This document shows positions 19,453 to 28,095 of a stretch of 29,653 bases of DNA, in pieces; the stretch's first letter is position 1, and every line of letters begins with the position of its first letter. Where the stretch lies: contig CABVCF010000015.1 of the NCBI GenBank assembly GCA_902496775.1, positions 1 through 29,653 on the forward strand, read 5' to 3'. A model generated the notes under the pieces. The model was given only the letters and a program-made list of their open reading frames with translations. It was not told the origin of the DNA and searched no databases. The translations under genes and the position numbers were made by a program. The stretch comes from an uncultured Collinsella sp. GTDB lineage: Bacteria; Actinomycetota; Coriobacteriia; Coriobacteriales; Coriobacteriaceae.

Positions 19453-20913
19453 ATGAGCGAGAACGATTCCCAGCGCCCCCAGGATGCGGACCACGCCGGC
19501 GAGACTCAGCAGCAGCCGCGCGTGCAGGTGGAGTCGACGCCTGCCGACGGCAACATTCCCTACGTGCAGGCCTTCGACACGCAGACCGGCAAGCCGCTGG
19601 GCGGCCAACAGGTTGTAAACAAGCACACGGTGGTCAAGACCAAGACCAAAAAGCTGCCGATCTTTATTACGGCGCTTGCCGGCTGTGCCTGCGGAGCCCT
19701 GCTGGTCATTGCGCTCATTATGAGCGGCACGCTCGATATCGGTGGCGGAAAGAATGCCGTGACGGCGGGTGCTTCGGGTTCGTCGACGCAAAAGATTACG
19801 ATCGACTCCGAGGACACCACGCTGGCCGAGGCCGTTTCTGCCAAGGCATTGCCCTCCGTGGTTTCCATTACCGCCACTTCGAGCGGCAGCCAGAATGGCT
19901 CGCTTTCGCAGTCTGCTGACGAGTCGGATGGCTCGGGCAGCGTCGGTTCGGGCGTGGTGCTCGATACCGAGGGCCACATCCTCACCAACAACCACGTGGT
20001 CGATGGTTACGACCAGTACGTGGTGACCATGGACGACGGCACCACCTATGAGGCCGAGTTCGTGGGCAACGATGCTTCGAGCGACCTGGCCGTCATCAAG
20101 CTCAAGGACGCCGACGCCTCCAAGCTCACGCCGATCGAGATCGGTGATTCCTCCAAGCTCAACGTGGGCGAGTGGGTCATGGCGATCGGTTCGCCGTTTG
20201 GCAACGAGCAGTCTGTCTCTACGGGCATTGTGTCGGCGCTGTATCGCTCCACGGCCATGAGCTCTACCAGCGGCAACACCATCTATGCCAACATGATCCA
20301 GACCGATGCCGCCATCAACCCGGGCAACTCCGGCGGCGCGCTCGTCAATGACAACGGCGAGCTCGTGGGCATCAACTCGCTCATCGAGAGCTACTCGGGC
20401 TCCAGCTCGGGCGTGGGCTTTGCTATTCCCGTTAACTACGCCAAGAACATTGCCGACCAGATTATCGACGGCAAGACGCCGGTGCATCCGTACATGGGCG
20501 CTACGCTTTCGAGCGTCAATGCGCTTAACGCCCGCACTAACAAGCTGAGCACCGATAGCGGCGCGTATGTGGCGAGCGTCGTTGAGGATGGTCCTGCTGC
20601 CAAGGCCGGCATCCAGGAGGGCGACGTCATCACCAAGCTGGGCGACGACGAGATCACGAGCGCCGATGGCCTGATCATCGCGCTGCGCAGCCACGAGGTG
20701 GGCGAGAAGGTCGAGATCACGCTCATGCGCGGCAAGGAAGAGAAAAAGGTTACCGTCGAGCTGGGCTCCGACGAGGAGCTGCAGAACCAGCAGCAGGACG
20801 ACAGCGCGACCGACACCGGCAACGGCGGTATTACCGACGAGCAGCTGCGCCAGTACCTGGAGGAGCTGCTGGGCCAGCAGGGCCAGGGTCAAGGCTACGG
20901 CCAGGGCTACTAG
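19453..20913 (+). CDS. htrA: HtrA/DegP-type membrane-anchored serine protease (S1C, one PDZ)
   Basis: This 486-aa protease has a long hydrophilic cytoplasmic N-terminus (about 1-66, Gln-rich). One membrane anchor follows (about 69-90, PIFITALAGCACGALLVIAL), then a Ser-rich linker and a trypsin-like domain. The triad is visible: H181 in TNNHVVDG, D211 in SSDLAVIKL, S293 in NPGNSGGALV. A single PDZ domain (about 350-440) has AKAGIQEGDVITKLGDDEI. The C-terminus is Gln/Gly-rich, ending in repeats of GQGQGYGQGY. It should degrade misfolded proteins at the outer face of the membrane. AAAGGA lies eight bases before the ATG at 19453; an upstream ATG at 19414 lies inside the leader hairpin region and is less likely. 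Confidence 0.93.
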   Translation: MSENDSQRPQDADHAGETQQQPRVQVESTPADGNIPYVQAFDTQTGKPLGGQQVVNKHTVVKTKTKKLPIFITALAGCACGALLVIALIMSGTLDIGGGKNAVTAGASGSSTQKITIDSEDTTLAEAVSAKALPSVVSITATSSGSQNGSLSQSADESDGSGSVGSGVVLDTEGHILTNNHVVDGYDQYVVTMDDGTTYEAEFVGNDASSDLAVIKLKDADASKLTPIEIGDSSKLNVGEWVMAIGSPFGNEQSVSTGIVSALYRSTAMSSTSGNTIYANMIQTDAAINPGNSGGALVNDNGELVGINSLIESYSGSSSGVGFAIPVNYAKNIADQIIDGKTPVHPYMGATLSSVNALNARTNKLSTDSGAYVASVVEDGPAAKAGIQEGDVITKLGDDEITSADGLIIALRSHEVGEKVEITLMRGKEEKKVTVELGSDEELQNQQQDDSATDTGNGGITDEQLRQYLEELLGQQGQGQGYGQGY

Positions 20914-20940
20914 CGAGCCGTTTCGCTCATACCGATGCCA

Positions 20941-20978
20941 GAGGGGCTGTCCCATCAACGCGGGACAGCCCCTCTTTT
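20941..20978 (+). terminator. Terminator after htrA
   Basis: A perfect 13-bp stem (20941-20953 with 20962-20974), 8-base loop and TTTT begin 28 bases after the stop. Confidence 0.9.
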
Positions 20979-21050
20979 CTTGTTGATCCGTTGGGGACGG
21001 AGGAAAACGGATCACTTGGGGCTGACAAGAGGCCTGGTTCGTAATGGTCT

Positions 21051-21251
21051 GGACAGTTAGTTCAGATACGTATAAATCTGGGGCAGCTTGGGATGCGTTT
21101 TGAGCAATTTTTGATTGGGATGGGGCTCGAATGGGTGTTTGGAAGGGAGAGTGGGACGTTTACATGGTCTCGAGGAGCACAAATTAGTTGAAACAGGGGT
21201 GTTCGTGCCTGATTCAGCTCTAGGATTTATACGTATCTGAACTAACTGTCC
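21051..21251. mobile_element. 201-bp element with perfect 28-bp terminal inverted repeats (MITE-like)
   Basis: The left arm 21051-21078 begins GGACAGTTAGTTCAGATACG and the right arm 21224-21251 is its exact 28-bp complement. The 145 bp between hold no gene. No clear target-site duplication is visible: the left flank ends TGGTCT and the right begins GCCCCGG, although TCTGG occurs just outside both ends. The size and perfect ends suggest a non-autonomous transposable element; an extreme palindromic repeat is the alternative. It separates the htrA terminator from the ligA promoter. Confidence 0.7.
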
Positions 21252-21360
21252 GCCCCGGTCTGGTGGCTGCCGATTCGGTGCGGTTCGAAAGGGTTATTCG
21301 GCCCCGTTGCGACCGGTGGTACTCTAGTATCCGTTTGAAATCGAGCGAAGGAGTGCCGCT

Positions 21361-23589
21361 ATGGAGCAATCGAGCCTGTTTGGTGACGGTGTGGACATCG
21401 ATACCGAAACTCCCGCGAGTGCGGATGCCGCTGCACCGGCCGATGCCCGTGCCCAGGCGGCAGCGCGCGCGGCCGAGCTGCGCCACGAGCTCGACTACCA
21501 CGCCTATCGCTACTACATGCTCGATGCACCCGAGATCACGGACGCCGCCTTTGACAAAATGCTTGTTGAGCTGCAGGAAATCGAGGCGACCTACCCCGAC
21601 CTGGTGACGCCCGACAGCTATACTCAGCGCGTGGGCGGCTACGTGAGCGAGCAGTTTACGCCGGTCACGCACATGGCGCGCATGTATTCCATGGATGATG
21701 CCATGGACCTGGACGAACTCGACGCATGGCTCCAGCGCACCGAGGATGCGCTCGGTGCCGGCAGCGTCACCTATACCTGCGAGCTTAAGATCGACGGTCT
21801 GGGCGTGGCCCTTACCTACCAAAACGGCACCTTCGTACGCGCAGCCACACGCGGCGACGGCACCACGGGCGAGGACGTGTCGCTCAACGTCCGTACCATC
21901 AAGGATGTGCCCATGCACCTGTCCGAGCCGGCGCTCGCCCACATGGGTGCCGACCGCGAGCGCACCATCGAGGTGCGTGGAGAGGTCTATATGCCCAAGG
22001 GCAGCTTTGTTCGTCTGAACGACGAGGCCGATGCCGAGGGTCGCGACCCCTTCGCCAACCCGCGCAACGCTGCCGCCGGCAGCCTGCGCCAAAAGGACCC
22101 CAAGATCACGGCACGCCGCGATCTTGCCACCTTTATCTATGCCATCGCCGATACCGATCCGCTGCACGTCCACAGCCAGCGCGAGTTCCTCGACTGGCTG
22201 CGCAACGCTGGCTTTAGCGTCAACCCTAACGTTGCCCGTTGCGCCACGCCCGCCGAGGTCCACGAGTTCTGTGCCCAGGCGCTTGAGCACCGCGGTGACC
22301 TGGACTACGACATCGACGGCGTGGTCGTAAAGGTCGACAGCTTCCAGCAGCAGCTCGACCTGGGCTTTACTGCCCGCGCGCCGCGCTGGGCCATTGCCTT
22401 TAAGTTTCCGCCCGAGGAAAAGCAGACCATCCTGCGCGAAATCCGCATCCAGGTGGGCCGCACCGGTGTGCTCACGCCGGTCGCCGAGTTCGACCCGGTG
22501 ACGGTTGCCGGCTCCACCATCGCGCGCGCCACGCTGCACAATATCGACGAGATCCGTCGCAAAAACGTGCGCGAGGGCGACACCATCATCGTGCACAAGG
22601 CGGGTGACGTGATCCCGGAGGTCGTAGGCCCGGTGCTCGATAAGCGTCCGGCCGATTCGGTCGACTGGCACATGCCCGAGGTCTGCCCCGTGTGCGGCAG
22701 CCCCGTGGTCCACGAGGATGGCGAGGTGGCCTACCGCTGCGTCTCCATCGACTGCCCCGCGCAGCTCAAGGAGCGACTGCTTCACTGGGTGAGCCGCGGC
22801 TGCATGGACGTCGACGGCCTGGGCGACGAGATTGTCGACAAGATGATCGCCGCCGGGCTGATTCACGATGTTGCGGACTTCTACCAGCTCACGGTCGACG
22901 ACATCGCCGGCTTGGACACGGGGCGCACCTATGCCAGCTCCAACAGCAAAAAGGGCGTCAAGAAGGGCGACCCCATTCCGGTGGGCCTCAAGACGGCCGA
23001 GAAAATCATCGCCGAGCTCAACAAGTCCAAGAGTCAGCCGCTCGGTCGCGTGCTGTTTGCCCTGGGTATACGCCACGTGGGCAAGAGCGTGGGCGAGGTC
23101 ATCGCCGAACGATTCCTGTCGATTGACAAACTTATCTTGGCGAGCGAAGAGGACATCGCCGAGTGCGAGGGCATCGGTCCCAAGATCGCGGCGAGCGTCA
23201 AGCAGTTCCTGGCCGTACCCGAAAACCTTGCCGTGCTAGAGCGCCTGCGCCAGGCGGGCCTGTCGCTCGAAGTCGATTTGGGCGCCGCACACGCGCAAGC
23301 TGCAGCCGACGCTGGCGTGGCAGGCGAGCTCGCCGACGCACAACCGCTTGCGGGTCTGACCTTCGTGCTCACCGGCACGCTTGTCAACCGCACCCGCGAC
23401 GAGGCGGGCGCGGCGCTCAAAGTGCTCGGCGCCAAAGTTTCGGGCAGCGTGTCAAAGAAGACGAGTTATCTGGTTGCCGGTCCCAAAGCGGGCTCCAAGC
23501 TCACCAAGGCCGAGCAGCTGGGTGTACCCGTGCTGGACGAGGACGCGCTCGAGCAGATCTTGGCTACTGGTGAGGTGCCGGAGGCGTAA
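21361..23589 (+). CDS. ligA: NAD+-dependent DNA ligase LigA
   Basis: This 742-aa enzyme seals nicks in duplex DNA using NAD+. It has the Ia domain (YHAYRYYMLDAPEITDAAFD), the adenylation site CELKIDGLG with K143, and the OB fold with HKAGDVIPEVVGPV. It also has a four-Cys zinc finger (CPVC, then RC and DC), HhH repeats with GIRHVGKSVGEVIAERF and ECEGIGPKIAASV, and a C-terminal BRCT domain (LTFVLTGTLVNRTRDEAG). The length is about 70 aa above the usual 670. The surplus includes an N-terminal tail with EQSSLFGD that resembles a sliding-clamp binding motif, an insert near TYASSNSKKGVKKGD, and an Ala-rich linker before BRCT. AAGGAG precedes the ATG. Confidence 0.97.
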   Translation: MEQSSLFGDGVDIDTETPASADAAAPADARAQAAARAAELRHELDYHAYRYYMLDAPEITDAAFDKMLVELQEIEATYPDLVTPDSYTQRVGGYVSEQFTPVTHMARMYSMDDAMDLDELDAWLQRTEDALGAGSVTYTCELKIDGLGVALTYQNGTFVRAATRGDGTTGEDVSLNVRTIKDVPMHLSEPALAHMGADRERTIEVRGEVYMPKGSFVRLNDEADAEGRDPFANPRNAAAGSLRQKDPKITARRDLATFIYAIADTDPLHVHSQREFLDWLRNAGFSVNPNVARCATPAEVHEFCAQALEHRGDLDYDIDGVVVKVDSFQQQLDLGFTARAPRWAIAFKFPPEEKQTILREIRIQVGRTGVLTPVAEFDPVTVAGSTIARATLHNIDEIRRKNVREGDTIIVHKAGDVIPEVVGPVLDKRPADSVDWHMPEVCPVCGSPVVHEDGEVAYRCVSIDCPAQLKERLLHWVSRGCMDVDGLGDEIVDKMIAAGLIHDVADFYQLTVDDIAGLDTGRTYASSNSKKGVKKGDPIPVGLKTAEKIIAELNKSKSQPLGRVLFALGIRHVGKSVGEVIAERFLSIDKLILASEEDIAECEGIGPKIAASVKQFLAVPENLAVLERLRQAGLSLEVDLGAAHAQAAADAGVAGELADAQPLAGLTFVLTGTLVNRTRDEAGAALKVLGAKVSGSVSKKTSYLVAGPKAGSKLTKAEQLGVPVLDEDALEQILATGEVPEA

Positions 23590-23768
23590 TGGATATAGAG
23601 AATCGCAATTGCTCGCAGGCGGAAGGGCGCACGAAGCACGCCCAAGGGCAGGCAAAAGAGCACCTGATGGCGCGAATTCGCATTGCGGAACGTGAGCGCT
23701 TGGCAGGTGCGTCTCGCGATGCTTTTGAGGCGTTGACCGAGCTAGAGACGAGGTTCGGTCTAGCCTAG
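23589..23768 (+). CDS. Small ORF overlapping the ligA stop (59 aa)
   Basis: The ATG shares bases with the ligA stop (TAATG), the arrangement seen in translational coupling. The peptide starts MDIENRNCSQAEGRTKHAQG, continues with a Lys/Arg/Glu-rich helix LMARIRIAERERLAG, and ends LETRFGLA before TAG at 23766. It is mostly helical and charged. I do not recognise it; an antitoxin-like or accessory DNA-binding helix protein is conceivable, but nothing proves it. Its last nine bases overlap the 3' end of the convergent MerR gene. Codon use fits the neighbouring genes. Confidence 0.55.
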   Translation: MDIENRNCSQAEGRTKHAQGQAKEHLMARIRIAERERLAGASRDAFEALTELETRFGLA

Positions 23769-24605
23769 CGATACGGGCACCGTGATTTGCGTCACGTAGG
23801 TCGCCGGGTCGTCGCTGATGATGTCATCGATAAGGGCGATCTCGCGCGAAGGCCCGGCGGGTGTCAGGCAGTGCTCGCGCATATAGCCGAGCAGCTGCTC
23901 GTAGCGCGGACCCGCTTGCCCGTGCGTGCCGCGGAAGCTTATAGTCAGGCAGCGTGCGGCGGGCCGTGTCTCGACATCGCCCAGGTATTCATCGGTATCG
24001 TCGAGCAGCAGAAAGACCTCGTCGTAGCCATCAAAGTCGCCGGCGGCCAGACGCTCGGCGCCAATCCCAACGCCCAAGTTGCCCAGGAAGACAAAGGTCT
24101 CGTGCTGGCCCTTCTGCAATTGACGAATCTGCCACTCCAGCGCATAGGCGTCGGTAGGGTTGACGCGTTCGCGCAGCACGGCGCAGCGAAGTTCGGGCGC
24201 ATCGATTGTGCAAATGGTATCGAGCTTGGTGTTCAAGGCATCGTGCAGCAGCGCAAGCCGGTTATCGACCTTGCGCGACACGCGCTCCAGCTCGCGGCGC
24301 TTGCGCTCGATGAGCTCCTGCTGCTGAGCTAGCTGCCGCTGCATGAGGTCCACATCGCGCGTGGTCACGAACTCGCGAATCTGCGCCAACGGCAAGTCGA
24401 GAACACGCAGGTGGCTGATGGTGTTGAGGGTGGAGAGCTGCCGCGATCCGTAGTAGCGGTACCCGCTCGCCGGATCGATGTGCGCCGGGTCCAGCAAGCC
24501 CATCTGCTCGTAATGGCGCAGCGTGCCCACACTCAGATTAAACAGGCGTGCAACTTCGCCAATGCGGAGCAGGCCCTCAGTATGTTCACTTGGCGTGTCG
24601 GTCAC
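23760..24605 (-). CDS. MerR-family regulator, BmrR-like with GyrI-type effector domain
   Basis: This 281-aa regulator has an N-terminal MerR winged helix (LLRIGEVARLFNLSVGTLRHYEQMGLL, then GYRYYGSRQLSTLN). A long coiled-coil dimer helix follows (LMQRQLAQQQELIERKRRELERVSRKV). A C-terminal domain of about 150 aa resembles the GyrI-like effector-binding fold of multidrug-sensing MerR proteins such as BmrR. Such proteins sit on promoters with a 19-bp spacer and activate them when drug is bound. The start is GTG with AGGAG nine bases before it. The gene lies downstream of, and in line with, a MATE exporter 54 bases away, whose promoter carries a matching MerR-type operator. Confidence 0.87.
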   Translation of the reverse strand: MTDTPSEHTEGLLRIGEVARLFNLSVGTLRHYEQMGLLDPAHIDPASGYRYYGSRQLSTLNTISHLRVLDLPLAQIREFVTTRDVDLMQRQLAQQQELIERKRRELERVSRKVDNRLALLHDALNTKLDTICTIDAPELRCAVLRERVNPTDAYALEWQIRQLQKGQHETFVFLGNLGVGIGAERLAAGDFDGYDEVFLLLDDTDEYLGDVETRPAARCLTISFRGTHGQAGPRYEQLLGYMREHCLTPAGPSREIALIDDIISDDPATYVTQITVPVSLG

Positions 24606-24659
24606 AGGACCGCTCCTTTCAATAGGGTCGGGGAGAGGTGCCAGGCTCGCGTCGCCCCG

Positions 24660-26006
24660 CTACGCCATCAGTTTGTCAAAAGCTCCGCGGCGGTTGAGTA
24701 CGGTAAATGCGACAACACAGATGACTGCCGACAAAATCGATCCGCACGGCGAGGCGATGCCCATGGGAAACAACGTATCGGAATAGGCGTTCGACAGCAG
24801 CCAGGCGCCGGGCACGCGAATGAGCGCCACCGCCAGCACGTTGTGCGCAAAGCCGATGTAACTCTTGCCGTATGCAGCGAAAAAGCCGCTAAAGCAAATG
24901 TGGATGCCGGCAAAAATCGCGTCGAAAATGTAGCTGCGCATATAGCCGGTGCCGGCGGCGACCACCGCGGCGTCCTTGGCAAAAAAGCCGATAAACGCCG
25001 GCGCCACCAGCCACATCAGCACCGTGATCAGGCAACCGTACTCCACCGAGATCGTCATGGCGTCCTTGAGCACCTGACGCGCGCGGTCGCCCTTGCCCGC
25101 GCCGGCGTTTTGCGCCGTGAGCGCGCTGACGGTGGCGCCCATGGAACTCGGTACAATGAACAAAAAGCTGATCATCTTCTCGACCAGGCCCACGGCGGCG
25201 GCGTCGACGAGCCCTCGGTGGTTGGCGATGACGGTGATAAACATAAACGCCACCTGGATGCAGCCGTCCTGCACAGCCACGGGCACGCCGATCTTAAGAA
25301 TGCTGCCGAGCACCTCGGGCTGGGGGCGCAGGTCGCTGCGCTTTACGTGGATGTTCGTGCGGCGGCTCTTGAGCCACACGAGTGCGAGGGCAACGCTGGC
25401 CGTCTGGGCGGTCACTGTGCCGAGCGCCGCACCCACGGGGCCGAGCCCCATGTGGCCGATAAACAGAAAGTCGAGCGCGATGTTGATGATGCATGCCACG
25501 CCGATCACGTACATAGGCGAGCGCGAATCGCCCAGGCCGCGAAAGATGGCCGAAAGGATGTTGTACGCGGCGATAAAGGGAATGCCGACAAAGCAGATAC
25601 GCAGGTAGGCGGAGGTACCTTCGACTGCCTCGGCCGGCGTGCCAATAAGCGCCACGATTTGCGGGCACAGCGCAAGCAGGACAGCGGCCAGCACCACCGA
25701 GACGCCCATAAAGAGCGTAATGGTGTTGCCGATGGCGGTCTCGGCGCGGTCAAACCGGCGCGAACCCACGGCGTGGCCGACGATGACCGTCGTTCCCATG
25801 GCCAGACCCACGAGCGTCACGGTAATGATATAGAGCGTCTGCGCGCCATTGCCCACGGCGGTGATGCCGGCGGCGCCGCTAAACTGCCCCATCATGTACA
25901 GGTCGGCCATGCCGTAGAGCATCTGTAAAAAGTACGAGAGCATATAAGGCAGGGCAAAGACCGCGATGGTCTTAAGGACATTGCCGCGTGTGAGGTCGTG
26001 TTCCAT
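24660..26006 (-). CDS. MATE-family multidrug/Na+ antiporter
   Basis: This 448-aa integral membrane protein has about 12 helices in two pseudo-symmetric halves. Typical MATE stretches are FALPYMLSYFLQMLYGMADLYMMGQFSG, GTTVIVGHAVGSRRFDRAETAIGNT and SPMYVIGVACIINIALDFLFI. It would export drugs or cationic toxins in exchange for Na+ or H+. The ATG at 26006 gives the normal family length and a start of MEHDLTRGN; an open frame extends upstream to 26141 but runs through the promoter. The ribosome site is weak (AAAGCC). It forms an operon with the MerR gene that follows. Confidence 0.9.
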   Translation of the reverse strand: MEHDLTRGNVLKTIAVFALPYMLSYFLQMLYGMADLYMMGQFSGAAGITAVGNGAQTLYIITVTLVGLAMGTTVIVGHAVGSRRFDRAETAIGNTITLFMGVSVVLAAVLLALCPQIVALIGTPAEAVEGTSAYLRICFVGIPFIAAYNILSAIFRGLGDSRSPMYVIGVACIINIALDFLFIGHMGLGPVGAALGTVTAQTASVALALVWLKSRRTNIHVKRSDLRPQPEVLGSILKIGVPVAVQDGCIQVAFMFITVIANHRGLVDAAAVGLVEKMISFLFIVPSSMGATVSALTAQNAGAGKGDRARQVLKDAMTISVEYGCLITVLMWLVAPAFIGFFAKDAAVVAAGTGYMRSYIFDAIFAGIHICFSGFFAAYGKSYIGFAHNVLAVALIRVPGAWLLSNAYSDTLFPMGIASPCGSILSAVICVVAFTVLNRRGAFDKLMA

Positions 26007-26046
26007 AGGTGGGGCTTTCTGGCTGGGTTTGTTTACGTACCAGTGT

Positions 26047-26077
26047 AGTGAAAACCCTACAACGATTGTAGAGTCAA
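26047..26077 (-). promoter_or_regulatory. MerR-type promoter of the MATE gene
   Basis: On the minus strand the -35 box is TTGACT (26077-26072). A 19-bp spacer holds the perfect dyad CTACAA-TCG-TTGTAG, and the -10 region is TTCACT (26052-26047). A 19-bp spacer with a central dyad is the hallmark of promoters twisted open by MerR-family activators. The start codon is about 40 bases downstream. Confidence 0.75.
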
Positions 26078-26196
26078 GGTTTGTGTCGGCAGTGGGGCGA
26101 AAAAAATCGCGCGCACCATTATTCCGAGTGAATATGGACACACGTCACGAGAACTCGCCGCCGTCGCTAACCTTGCAGAAAACGATTTCGGAATAC

Positions 26197-26225
26197 TTGA
26201 CACCATTATTCGGCGCGCAATAATA
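26197..26225 (+). promoter_or_regulatory. Promoter of the ABC exporter operon
   Basis: The boxes are TTGACA-N17-ATAATA. A repeated ACCATTATTC (26116-26125 and 26202-26211) overlaps the spacer and may be a regulator site. The start codon is 41 bases downstream. Confidence 0.6.
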
Positions 26226-26265
26226 CGTGCGTTTGCGAACAACGTTTGATGGGGGTTGAACCTGC

Positions 26266-28095
26266 GTGCGCAATCTCAAAATACTGTTTTCCTACCTAGG
26301 GGCATACCGTCGCGATGCCATCCTCGGCGTGTTCTTTGTGTCGGTCGAGACGGTGCTCGAGCTGTTTATCCCGGTCATCATGGCCAACATCATCGATGTG
26401 GGCGTGCCTGCGGGTGATATCAACTACATGCTGCTACAGGGCGCGTACATGTTGGTGTGCGCTGCGCTTTCGCTGGTACTGGGCTTGGGTTATGCCCGCA
26501 CGTCTGCCCGCGTTGCCTCGGGCCTAGGCGCTAACCTGCGCGAGGCCGAGTACAAAAAGATTCAGACGCTCGCTTTTGGTAACCTGGACAACTACGACGC
26601 CAGCTCGCTCGTCACCCGCATGACCACGGACATCACCGTTATCCAAAATGCTGTGGGCAACGGCTTTCGCCCTATGGTGCGCGGCCCGGTGACGCTTATC
26701 ATCGGCCTTATCTACGCGCTGATGCTGTCGCGCCCGCTCGCCACCGTCTTTGCGATCATCTTGCCCGTGCTGGCAATCGTGCTGGGCGTCATCACCTATC
26801 GCGTGAGCCCGCTCTACCGCCAACTCCAGACCTCGATGGACCACCTCAACGGCGTGGTACAGGAAGACCTCACCGCCGTGCGTGCCGTCAAGGCCTACGT
26901 TCGTACCGAGCACGAGGAGGCCAAGTTCGACACCGTCAATACCGAGCTCGCGCGCACTGCGACAAAGACCTTTGGCAGCGCGGTGCTCAACCTGCCGGTG
27001 TTTCAGCTGTCGATGTACGTGGCTGCGCTCTCCATCCTGTGGATTGGCGGCCGCATGATTCTCGCCGGCAAGCTGGGCGTGGGCTCGCTCACGGGCTTTA
27101 TGAGCTACGTGCTGCTGATCATGAATTCGCTCATGATGATTTCCAACGTGTTTTTGCTGCTCACGCGCGCTCTTACGAGTGTGGGCCGTATCGCCGAGGT
27201 GCTCGATGAGGAGCCCTTTATCGCCAACCCCGCGGGAGACCTCGCGATTGCGGCGCCAGCGGACGGCAGTATCGTGTTTCGCGACGTTTCCTTTAAATAC
27301 CGCGCGGATGCAGCCGAGGATGTGCTCGAGCATATCGACCTTCGCATCGAGAGCGGCTCGACGGTGGGCATCCTCGGCGGCACGGGCTCGGGCAAGAGCT
27401 CACTTGTGCAGCTGATTGCGCGCCTGTACGACGCTACCGAGGGCGCCGTGCTTGTGGGCGGACGTGACGTGCGTGACTACGACCTCGCGACCCTACGCGA
27501 CGCCGTGGGCATTGTGCTGCAAAAGAACGTGCTGTTTACGGGCACCGTGCGCGAGAATTTGCAGTGGGGCAATCCGCAGGCGTCGGACGATGAGCTCCTC
27601 GCGGCTTGCCGCGCGGCGTGCGTGGACGAGTTCCTTGATCGCATCGGCGGGCTGGACGGCGAGTTGGGCCAAGGCGGCGCCGGTGTCTCGGGTGGCCAGA
27701 AGCAACGCCTGTGCATCGCGCGCACGCTGCTCAAGCATCCGCGCGTGCTCATTTTTGATGACTCCACCAGCGCGGTCGATATGGCGACCGACGCAAAGAT
27801 TCGCGAGCACATCGCTCGGATTCCCGATGCGACCGTGCTCATCATCGCCCAGCGCATCGCGAGTGTCATGGATGCCGATCGCATTGTGGTGCTGGACGAC
27901 GGTCGTGTCCACGGCGTGGGCACGCACGAGGAACTGCTAGCGGGCGACAACATATACCAGGAGATTTACGCCTCGCAGATGGAGTTTGCGGGGAACGCGG
28001 ACGCCGGCGATGGCAACGACGGTGGCTGCGCGAAGGATCCGTTTTCCTCCGTCGCATGCGGATCACCCTTGGAAGGGGGTGAGCGCCATGCCTAA
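26266..28095 (+). CDS. ABC exporter half-transporter, subunit with degenerate ATPase site
   Basis: This 609-aa type IV ABC exporter has a six-helix membrane domain (about 1-320) and a nucleotide-binding domain with Walker A GGTGSGKSS (about 371-379), signature VSGGQKQR and Walker B VLIFDD. The catalytic Glu after Walker B is Asp (FDDSTSAVD instead of DEATSALD), and the switch His is Gln (LIIAQRIASV instead of IAHR). This combination marks the degenerate partner of heterodimeric exporters such as BmrC or TM287. The start is GTG with GGGGG ten bases before it. The stop overlaps the next gene by 8 bases. An unusual C-terminal tail of about 30 residues follows the NBD (AGNADAGDGNDGG and beyond). 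Confidence 0.92.
   Translation: MRNLKILFSYLGAYRRDAILGVFFVSVETVLELFIPVIMANIIDVGVPAGDINYMLLQGAYMLVCAALSLVLGLGYARTSARVASGLGANLREAEYKKIQTLAFGNLDNYDASSLVTRMTTDITVIQNAVGNGFRPMVRGPVTLIIGLIYALMLSRPLATVFAIILPVLAIVLGVITYRVSPLYRQLQTSMDHLNGVVQEDLTAVRAVKAYVRTEHEEAKFDTVNTELARTATKTFGSAVLNLPVFQLSMYVAALSILWIGGRMILAGKLGVGSLTGFMSYVLLIMNSLMMISNVFLLLTRALTSVGRIAEVLDEEPFIANPAGDLAIAAPADGSIVFRDVSFKYRADAAEDVLEHIDLRIESGSTVGILGGTGSGKSSLVQLIARLYDATEGAVLVGGRDVRDYDLATLRDAVGIVLQKNVLFTGTVRENLQWGNPQASDDELLAACRAACVDEFLDRIGGLDGELGQGGAGVSGGQKQRLCIARTLLKHPRVLIFDDSTSAVDMATDAKIREHIARIPDATVLIIAQRIASVMDADRIVVLDDGRVHGVGTHEELLAGDNIYQEIYASQMEFAGNADAGDGNDGGCAKDPFSSVACGSPLEGGERHA

Noticed and set aside
21220..23076. A 618-codon minus-strand frame opposite ligA
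   Set aside because: It is an antisense shadow of ligA, which has all ligase motifs; it also runs into the 28-bp repeat without any start signal.
24411..25928. A 505-codon plus-strand frame opposite the MerR and MATE genes
   Set aside because: It is a low-complexity His/Arg/Ala/Gly-rich antisense shadow of two recognised genes.
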